From: Mesorhizobium sp. M1D.F.Ca.ET.043.01.1.1
Lineage (GTDB): Bacteria; Pseudomonadota; Alphaproteobacteria; Rhizobiales; Rhizobiaceae
Direction of reading: 5' to 3'
Assembly (NCBI RefSeq): GCF_003952385.1
Contig: NZ_CP034444.1
Location: 3,534,001-3,598,000 of the forward strand
Length of the DNA: 64,000 nucleotides
Position numbers and translations under genes: made by a program. Within the stretch, counting starts at the first letter, position 1; the number at the start of each line of letters is the position of its first letter. This document shows positions 58,310-64,000 of the stretch, piece by piece. Below the pieces are notes generated by a model. It had not been told where the DNA came from. It did not search any database and was given only the letters and a program-made list of their open reading frames with translations.

Positions 58310-59107
58310 TCAGTTGGCGTCGATCGCCTCGGCTATGCGGGCGATGGCCTGCTGGTAGACGCTGGCCGAATTCCAGCCGGCGATGGCGCCCATATTCGCC
58401 TCATAGCTCGCGCCGGCGCGCCAGCCGTGACCCTTGAGGAAGTTGGCGGTTGAGGCGAGCGCGGTGTTCCTGTCGCGCAGGTTTCCGTTGCCGACGCCAT
58501 ATTGCAAGACATTTCCGGGCAGGAACTGCGTGTGGCCGATCTCGCCATGCATGGCGCCGACCGAGGAAGCGCTCAGCGCGCCGCGATCGACCAGCTTCAG
58601 CGCCGCGATGGCGTGCGGGGTAAAATAGTCCGGACGGCGGCAATCATAGGCAAGCGTCAGAATGGCGGAGACCGTGTTCTGGTTGCCCATGGAGGCGCCG
58701 AAGCCGGTCTCCATGCCCCAGATGGCGAGCAACACACCCGGCGGCACGCCGTAGTTCTGTTCGATCCTGTCGAACATCGCCGCGTTCTGCTTCTTCAGCG
58801 CGCGGCCCCTGGAAATGATCGCTGCCCCGCCCCGGCGCTTCATGAAAGCCTCAACCGAGCCGCTGAAAGCCTTGTGGATGGCGCGGTCGGCGGCGATCGT
58901 CCTTGTCGCGTAGGTCGCGCCGGCCAGCGCCGACAGGCCCTTCTGGCCAACGCCGTTGGCCTGTGCTTCCGCGGCAAACTGCTGTTTCCACGCGTCGAAG
59001 CCGGCGCCGTTCTTGCCACAGCTGCCCGCTGCCTGAGCGGCCGTCGCCAGCCCGAAAACCGCCACAGCGGCGGCCACGAAAATCCTTCCCTTGGCAAAAA
59101 ATGCCAT
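58310..59107 (-). CDS. Lytic murein transglycosylase, MltB/SLT_2 family
   Basis: The 265-residue precursor has a signal peptide (to AAQAAG) and an SLT_2 domain: FDAWKQQFAAEAQANGVGQKGL near 37-58, catalytic Glu in IWGMETGFGASMG near 150, and GEIGHTQFLPGNVL near 205, then DRNTALASTANFLKGHGW. The enzyme cleaves the β-1,4 bond of peptidoglycan. The ATG at 59107 follows AGGAGAGACAGA. It is not lipidated, as the mature N terminus lacks a lipobox. Confidence 0.92.
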   Translation of the reverse strand: MAFFAKGRIFVAAAVAVFGLATAAQAAGSCGKNGAGFDAWKQQFAAEAQANGVGQKGLSALAGATYATRTIAADRAIHKAFSGSVEAFMKRRGGAAIISRGRALKKQNAAMFDRIEQNYGVPPGVLLAIWGMETGFGASMGNQNTVSAILTLAYDCRRPDYFTPHAIAALKLVDRGALSASSVGAMHGEIGHTQFLPGNVLQYGVGNGNLRDRNTALASTANFLKGHGWRAGASYEANMGAIAGWNSASVYQQAIARIAEAIDAN

Positions 59108-59278
59108 TCTGTCTCTCCTGGTTGCCTGAATCACGTCCCGGTTGCGAATTTGCCAGTGAAACGCCCGGTTGTCACCGCCCACACGGGGCTGCGCGGCGCT
59201 CGGCGCTGGCGAATGCCGGGGAATTTGCGCATGATCAAGCATTAATTATGGCGCAAGCTCATTGTGGCGGGGGTCTTT

Positions 59279-60526
59279 ATGGAAGACGTTGATGTTGTGA
59301 TCATTGGCGCAGGCTCGGCAGGGCTTTCCGCGGCCAAGACGCTCAGGGCAGCCGGACTTTCCTTCACGCTCCTGGAGGCGATGAGCCGCATCGGCGGCCG
59401 CGCCTGGACCAGCGACCGGCATTTCGGCGTACCCTTCGACATCGGCTGCGCCTGGCTGCACGCCGCCGACCGCAATCCCTATTTTCCCGAAGCGCAGGCC
59501 GCCGGCTGGACGCTGCATCACCACGACATGAATGTCGACCACCTCTATTACCGCGAGCGCAAGGCGAGCGAGGCGGAAGAGGCCGCGATGAAGGCCGCCG
59601 ACGCAAGGCTGTTCGAGCTGCTTGCCGCCCATCAGGTCGAGGAAGGCGACGACGACCGGCTGTCGGCGCTGCTCGCCAAGGGCCACGCGCCGCGCGCCGC
59701 CGCCACTTTCGCCGGTCCGATGGATTTCGGCGCCGACGAGGACGAGATCTCGATCCGCGATTTCCAGGCCGCCGCCGACCTCGATCCGAATTATTTCACC
59801 AAGGAGGGCCTCGGCGCGCTGGTCGCGCATTTCGGCGCCGACGTGCCGGTCGAGCTGTCGACGCCGGTGCGCAAGATCCTTTGGGACGTGCCGGGGGTCG
59901 CCTGCGTCACCGACCGCGGCACCATCCGCGCCAAGGCGGTCATCGTCACCGCCTCGCCGGCGGTGCTCGCCTTCGAGGAGATCGAGTTCGCGCCGGCGCT
60001 GCCCGACACGCATTTCGGCGCCTTCTTCGACCTGCCCATGGGCATGCTCACCAAGCTGCCGGTGGAGATCAAGGGTACCCGGCTCGGCCTCGAGCCCTTT
60101 GACGACCTCTTGATCGAGCGGATGGCCAGGCACGACATCTATTTCCTCTGCTTCCCGTTCGACCTCGACCTGATGGTGGGGTTTGTCGGCGGCGACTTCG
60201 CCTGGGAGATGTCGGCCGCCGGCGAGGCGGCGGGCGTCGACTTCGTCGTCGACCGGCTGTGCGGCATCTTCGGCGGCGACGTGAGGAAACATGTCGGCCG
60301 CGCCATGATGACCAATTGGGGCGCGGAGCGCTTCGTGCGCGGCGCCTATGCGGCGGCCCGTCCCGGCCGTTCCGAAGCGCGCGCCACGCTGATGCAGCCG
60401 GTGGCGGAAAAGATCTTCTTCGCCGGCGAGCATGTCGCCGGACCGCTCATCCAGACCTGCGGCGGCGCGCGGTTGTCGGGCGAAAGCGTGGCCAGGCAAG
60501 TCATTGCGCAGCTCGCGACGAAATAG
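59279..60526 (+). CDS. FAD-dependent amine oxidase family protein
   Basis: The 415-residue protein begins MEDVDVVIIGAGSAGLSAAK with the GxGxxG FAD motif, then EAMSRIGGRAWT (the GGR motif), and near the C terminus the second FAD segment IFFAGEHVAGPLIQTCGGARLSG. It resembles flavin monoamine oxidases (spermidine and plant MAO type). The ATG at 59279 follows GGCGGGGGTCTTT; a GTG at 59264 would add five residues. Substrate unknown. Confidence 0.88.
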   Translation: MEDVDVVIIGAGSAGLSAAKTLRAAGLSFTLLEAMSRIGGRAWTSDRHFGVPFDIGCAWLHAADRNPYFPEAQAAGWTLHHHDMNVDHLYYRERKASEAEEAAMKAADARLFELLAAHQVEEGDDDRLSALLAKGHAPRAAATFAGPMDFGADEDEISIRDFQAAADLDPNYFTKEGLGALVAHFGADVPVELSTPVRKILWDVPGVACVTDRGTIRAKAVIVTASPAVLAFEEIEFAPALPDTHFGAFFDLPMGMLTKLPVEIKGTRLGLEPFDDLLIERMARHDIYFLCFPFDLDLMVGFVGGDFAWEMSAAGEAAGVDFVVDRLCGIFGGDVRKHVGRAMMTNWGAERFVRGAYAAARPGRSEARATLMQPVAEKIFFAGEHVAGPLIQTCGGARLSGESVARQVIAQLATK

Positions 60527-60601
60527 CGTCGGAACGACGGGCGACGACGGGCGTTTGGGCGATGCCCGACGCCGTCACCCCATGCTGTGGTTCGATTACC
60601 G

Positions 60602-61699
60602 ATGAAGCTGTTCGACTGTCCTCATTGCGGTCACCGCCTTTATTTCGAAAACGCGCAATGCCTGAACTGTTCCAGCCTGGTGCTCTATGACCCGGAGCGC
60701 GCGCGTTTCACGCTTTCCGGCGCCGACGACGCCGTTCCATGCGGCAATGCCGACGAATGCGCCTGCAACTGGCGGGCCGAGCCGGGCAGGACCTTCTGCC
60801 GCGCCTGCGGGCTCAACCAATTGATCCCCGACCTCTCGGTGGACGGCAACCGCCAGCGCTGGATCCGCGTCGAGGCGGCCAAGAAACGCGCCGTCTATTC
60901 GCTGCTCGCCTTCGGCCTGCCGGTCGCGCCCAAGGCCGGACCCCAGGACGAGGCGGGACTCGCTTTCGACTTCCTCGCCGATCCGATCGGCGGCGGACCG
61001 GGCGGCGAGCGCATCCTGACCGGCCACGACAACGGCCTGATCACCCTCAACGTCGGTGAGGCCGATTCCGCCGAGCGCGAGCGGCGGCGCGTCGAGATGG
61101 GCGAGAACTACCGCACCTTGCTGGGCCATTTCCGCCACGAACTCGGCCACTATTACTGGGACCGGCTGATCCGCGACGATCCCGGGCGGCTTTCGGCCTT
61201 TCGCGCTCTGTTCGGCGACGAGCGGGCCGACTACGAGCAGGCGCTGAAGGCCCATTATGCCAATGGCGCTCCGCTGGACTGGCAACAGCGCCACATCTCG
61301 GCCTATGCGACGTCCCACCCCTGGGAAGACTGGGCCGAGACCTGGGCGCACCACCTGCACATCACCGACACGCTGGAGATGGTGCATGCGCTGAATTTTC
61401 CGCTCGGCCGGCTGGAGACGGTGGAAGCCAACGAACTGCCGCGTGGCGACACCGGCGGGCATGCGCAGCCGACGCCCGCCGAGCCCGATCCGGCGCCGGA
61501 ACCGTTCGAAAAGATCCTCGCCCGCTGGCTGGTGCTGTCGGAGGCCTCGAATTCGATCAACCGCTGCATGGGACTGCCCGATCTCTACCCCTTCGTCATT
61601 TCGGACGTGACGGCTCAAAAACTGGCCTTCGTTCACCAGCTTTTGACCAGTACGCCGAAAAAACCTGGAACAATTCGTGAGCAGGCGACGGCACTTTAG
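60602..61699 (+). CDS. Zinc-ribbon protein with HExxH-like metallopeptidase domain
   Basis: The 365-residue protein begins with a zinc ribbon: CPHCGH and CLNC (about residues 6-24), then a second Cys set (CNWRAEPGRTFCRACGL). The catalytic-type motif is HELGHYYWDRL near residue 185, after LLGHFRHELGH, a HExGH zincin form. A long helical C-terminal half follows. It fits the 'putative zinc-binding metallopeptidase' family of unknown substrate. It has no signal peptide. Confidence 0.82.
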   Translation: MKLFDCPHCGHRLYFENAQCLNCSSLVLYDPERARFTLSGADDAVPCGNADECACNWRAEPGRTFCRACGLNQLIPDLSVDGNRQRWIRVEAAKKRAVYSLLAFGLPVAPKAGPQDEAGLAFDFLADPIGGGPGGERILTGHDNGLITLNVGEADSAERERRRVEMGENYRTLLGHFRHELGHYYWDRLIRDDPGRLSAFRALFGDERADYEQALKAHYANGAPLDWQQRHISAYATSHPWEDWAETWAHHLHITDTLEMVHALNFPLGRLETVEANELPRGDTGGHAQPTPAEPDPAPEPFEKILARWLVLSEASNSINRCMGLPDLYPFVISDVTAQKLAFVHQLLTSTPKKPGTIREQATAL

Positions 61700-61765
61700 C
61701 CGGAACGCATAAGGCCCGGTTTCGTTTTCGAGCCCGAGGGAGCGTTGAAAACGGAGAGTAAAACC

Positions 61766-62368
61766 ATGAAACGCATACTGTTTCCGGCGGTTGCCGGCGC
61801 GCTGCTCGCCATGTCGGGCGCGACCCTTGCCGACACGCCCGTCTCGGCAGTGGCGGATTTGAACGTCCGCGCCGGCCCGGGTCCGCAATATCCCGTGATC
61901 GGCGTGCTGGCCGCCGGCCAGTCGGCCACTCTTACTGGCTGCATCGCAAACAGCAAATGGTGCACCATCGCCGAGGCCGGCGGCAACGGCTGGGTCTATT
62001 CCGACTATGTGACGGGTGATTTCGGCGGCAGCCGGGTTGTCGTCACACGTCGACCGGCCGAGGCCAGTATCGCTGTCGTGGCGCCGCCGACCGACGATAT
62101 CTATTCGCAGGACGACTACACCGGCGCCATCGTTTCGGGCGATGCGGTCGAGCCGATCGCCAGGCCGCCGGCCGAGGTCGGCACCTATGTCACCACCCAC
62201 AGGGTCGACCCGGTCTATCTCGAAGGCGAGGTGGTCACGGGCGCAACGCTGCCCGACACGGTCGAGCTGCGCGAGATTCCGGACTACAATTACCGCTATG
62301 TCTATGTGAACAACCAGCCGGCGCTGGTCGATCCGGGCACGCGGCGCATCGTCTATGTGATGCGCTGA
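61766..62368 (+). CDS. Secreted SH3-domain protein with DUF1236-like tail
   Basis: The 200-residue precursor has a signal peptide (to about 22, ATLADT), then a bacterial SH3 domain: ADLNVRAGPGPQYPVIGVL near 29-47 and GWVYSDYVTG near 81-90. The C-terminal part (about 155-200) has the DUF1236-like LPDTVELREIPDYNYRYVYV and ends RRIVYVMR. SH3 domains bind cell wall peptides. The ATG at 61766 follows GGAGAGTAAAACC. A terminator follows. Confidence 0.85.
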   Translation: MKRILFPAVAGALLAMSGATLADTPVSAVADLNVRAGPGPQYPVIGVLAAGQSATLTGCIANSKWCTIAEAGGNGWVYSDYVTGDFGGSRVVVTRRPAEASIAVVAPPTDDIYSQDDYTGAIVSGDAVEPIARPPAEVGTYVTTHRVDPVYLEGEVVTGATLPDTVELREIPDYNYRYVYVNNQPALVDPGTRRIVYVMR

Positions 62369-62386
62369 TCAACGGTGATTTTGGTA

Positions 62387-62419
62387 GAGCGGCCGCCGGA
62401 GATGGGCGGCCGCTCGTTT
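62387..62419 (+). terminator. Terminator after the SH3 protein gene
   Basis: 11-bp stem GAGCGGCCGCC / GGCGGCCGCTC with a seven-base loop, then GTTTG. Moderate T content. Confidence 0.55.
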
Positions 62420-62538
62420 GAAGAAGCGCCGACGCCAGGTCGGGCTGCCTGCATCCGCTCGCCGGCGTCGACCCTCCTGCCCTCCACCAGATCGGTATGA
62501 CGTTTGGTTGAGCCGTTATCCTGATCTTCGCCAGAGCT

Positions 62539-63477
62539 TCACGCCCGCGGATGCGCCCGTTCGTAGACTTCGAGCAGCCTTGCCGTGTCGACGCCGGTAT
62601 AGACCTGCGTGGTCGACAGGCTGGCATGGCCGAGCAGCTCCTGGATGGTGCGCAGGTCGCCGCCGCGGCCAAGCAGATGCGTGGCGAAGGAATGACGCAA
62701 GGCGTGCGGGGTAGCGGTGTCAGGCAGGTTCAGCGCCGAGCGCAACTTCGCCATCTCGCGCTGGACGATTGCCGGGTTCAGCGGGCCGCCTCGCGCGCCG
62801 CGGAACAGCAGGCCCTTCGGATCGATATGGAAAGGACAGAGCCGCCGGTATTCGGCGACCGCGCGTGACGCCACCGGCAGCACCGGCACCAATCTTGTCT
62901 TGCCGCCCTTGCCGGTGACGCGCAGCACGGTGTCGGCCTCCGAGGCGAGGTCGGCGCCGGCGAGGCCAAGCGCTTCCGAGATGCGCAGTCCGGAGCCGTA
63001 GAGCAGCGTGAGCACGGCCGCGTTGCGGGCGGCGATCCACGGCTCTTCCGCCAGCTGGCCCTCCACGGCCACGACCTGTTTCGCATCGCTCGCCGTCAGC
63101 GGCTTGGGCAGCGATTTCGGCTGGCGCGGCGCGCGCAGCGCCGCCGCGCCCGCCGCGTTGGCGAGGCCGCGCCGCTCGAGGAAGCGCAGCAGCGAGCGGA
63201 TGCCGGCCAAGCCGCGGCCGAGCGTGCGGGCGCCGGCGCCCGAGTTGCGGCGCGCGGCGAGGAAGCCGCGCAGATCGGCCGGCCGCAAATCGGCGATCTC
63301 GGAGATGCCGGGCGGTCCGCCGCAATGCCCGGTCAAAAAATGCAGGAATTGGCGCGTGTCGCGTTCATAGGCCTCGACCGTCTCCGGCGACAGCCGGCGC
63401 TCGCGCGCCAGCATTTTCAGCCAGGCCTCGCGTGCCGCTTGAAGATCCGGCTTTGCCGGGATGAGGAATTCCTGCAT
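62539..63477 (-). CDS. xerC: Site-specific tyrosine recombinase XerC
   Basis: XerC with XerD resolves chromosome dimers at dif. The 312-residue protein has a SAM-like N-terminal core-binding region (AREAWLKMLARERRLSPETV) and the catalytic set: Arg in SGLRISEALGL, Lys in TGKGGKTRLVPV, HALRHSFATHLLG with His and Arg, and LGHASLSTTQVYT with His and the nucleophile Tyr. It is about 180 bases from rimM, divergent. Confidence 0.93.
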   Translation of the reverse strand: MQEFLIPAKPDLQAAREAWLKMLARERRLSPETVEAYERDTRQFLHFLTGHCGGPPGISEIADLRPADLRGFLAARRNSGAGARTLGRGLAGIRSLLRFLERRGLANAAGAAALRAPRQPKSLPKPLTASDAKQVVAVEGQLAEEPWIAARNAAVLTLLYGSGLRISEALGLAGADLASEADTVLRVTGKGGKTRLVPVLPVASRAVAEYRRLCPFHIDPKGLLFRGARGGPLNPAIVQREMAKLRSALNLPDTATPHALRHSFATHLLGRGGDLRTIQELLGHASLSTTQVYTGVDTARLLEVYERAHPRA

Positions 63478-63550
63478 GGCGGCAGTTTCGGGCAGCGAGG
63501 TTAGGAAGCGGTGAAGAGGCCGTCATTGAAATGGCGGCTCGAGGGCGTTA

Positions 63551-63653
63551 GAGCAGTTCAGCGATTGGCAAAATCGCTGAACTGCTCCAACTACTTGTTT
63601 TTCCGCAATTCCGAACGGAAAACCGCTACACACTGTTCCTGGAATTGCTCTAG
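63551..63653. repeat. Composite palindromic repeat R2, copy d with variable stem
   Basis: A perfect 16-bp stem GAGCAGTTCAGCGATT / AATCGCTGAACTGCTC (63551-63566, 63572-63587) is followed by a linker ACTTGTTTTTCCGCAATTCC and the R2 core (63605-63653). It lies between xerC and rimM. The stem sequence has no similarity to that of copy c, but its self-pairing is perfect. Confidence 0.8.
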
Positions 63654-63677
63654 AGCAAGGCAAAGGAAGCGCTGCCG

Positions 63678-64000
63678 ATGTCCAAGCTCGAGAACCCCGT
63701 CCAGATGGCCGTGATCGGCGCCGCGCACGGCATCAAGGGCGAATTGCGAGTAAAAACCTTCACCGGCGATCCGCTGGCGCTCGCCGATTACGGGCCGCTC
63801 CACGCCAAGGATGGCCGCGCCTTCCAGATCCTCGACATCAGGCCGGCCGGCACGGTGGTGGTGGTGCGCTTCAAGGGCATCAACGACCGCAACGCCGCCG
63901 AGGCGCTCGCCGGCACCGAACTGTTCGTCGACCGTTCGGTGCTGCCGGACGACGGCGAGGAGGACGAGTTCTACCACGCCGACCTGATCGGCCTGGAGGT
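63678..64000 (+). CDS. rimM: Ribosome maturation factor RimM (incomplete, runs off the window)
   Basis: The first 107 residues are visible from the ATG at 63678, preceded by [34 protein letters not shown] is the RimM N-terminal domain with the [11 protein letters not shown] core. It helps mature the 30S head and binds S19. The gene continues beyond 64000. In most relatives it follows rpsP on the same strand; here rpsP is at the other end of the window and reversed. Confidence 0.92.
   Translation, partial: MSKLENPVQMAVIGAAHGIKGELRVKTFTGDPLALADYGPLHAKDGRAFQILDIRPAGTVVVVRFKGINDRNAAEALAGTELFVDRSVLPDDGEEDEFYHADLIGLE

Overview
The window is high-GC chromosomal DNA of an alphaproteobacterium of the Rhizobiales, most likely Mesorhizobium or a close relative. 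The reasons are the gene content (Omp19-type lipoprotein, IalB-type protein, DUF2794, System I cytochrome c genes next to acnA, the mdh-suc-lpd TCA operon) and several families of short palindromic intergenic repeats of the kind I associate with Mesorhizobium. Almost everything looks like core chromosome. There is no prophage, IS element, CRISPR array, rRNA or tRNA that I can see.

Layout. 1-2.5 kb: an ArsR-type regulator with a clear promoter and operator, two SRPBCC proteins, a DoxX-like protein and a glycine-zipper lipoprotein. 2.6-5.2 kb (minus): ffh, chorismate mutase and rpsP, driven by a visible promoter. 5.2-8.9 kb: glycosyltransferase, CPBP protease, TraB/GumN protein and a Pro/Ala-rich membrane protein. 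9.0-22.1 kb (minus): a TCA-cycle block, in transcription order mdh, sucC, (five other genes including a VapBC-like toxin-antitoxin pair), sucD, sucA, sucB, (DUF4241 protein, secreted protein, SDR), lpdA. 22.3-27.1 kb: GNAT, zapE, Omp19-like lipoprotein, VOC protein, MBL hydrolase, DUF1328 protein. 27.2-32.0 kb (plus): dapF, mtaB, ftsY and yciB/ispZ. 32.1-34.8 kb: flavin enzymes, an SMP-30 protein and a DUF1127 protein. 34.9-37.2 kb (minus): ccmA, ccmB, ccmD and ccmG, with ccmC apparently missing. 37.5-44 kb: acnA, a DUF1223 protein, a candidate structured sRNA, DUF2794, GNAT and BI-1. 44-51.4 kb: a YbbAP-type ABC exporter divergent from a TesA-like esterase, then thpR, LMW-PTP, phhB, DUF1232 and IalB. 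51.6-62.4 kb: ClcA, a Met-rich secreted protein, rlmN, LysE, argG, a repeat-containing lipoprotein, lytic transglycosylase, amine oxidase, a zinc peptidase-like protein and an SH3 protein. 62.5-64 kb: xerC (minus) and the start of rimM (plus).

How the genes fit together. One strand carries 2-oxoglutarate dehydrogenase (SucA/SucB/Lpd), succinyl-CoA synthetase (SucC/SucD) and malate dehydrogenase, and acnA lies further on, so four TCA steps are here. Ffh, at 4 kb, and its receptor FtsY, at 30 kb, form the co-translational targeting pathway. rpsP (left end) and rimM (right end), normally neighbours, lie 61 kb apart in an arrangement that a single inversion would explain.

The most notable observations are: (1) an apparent loss of ccmC, leaving a 17-codon ORF with a Shine-Dalgarno site; (2) two copies of a palindromic intergenic repeat translated in frame within FtsY; (3) a four-hairpin small RNA candidate ending in a strong terminator; (4) composite repeats with a variable but self-complementary stem; (5) repeats that supply stop codons of neighbouring genes; (6) sucC and sucD separated by a five-gene insertion that includes a toxin-antitoxin module with its own palindromic operator.
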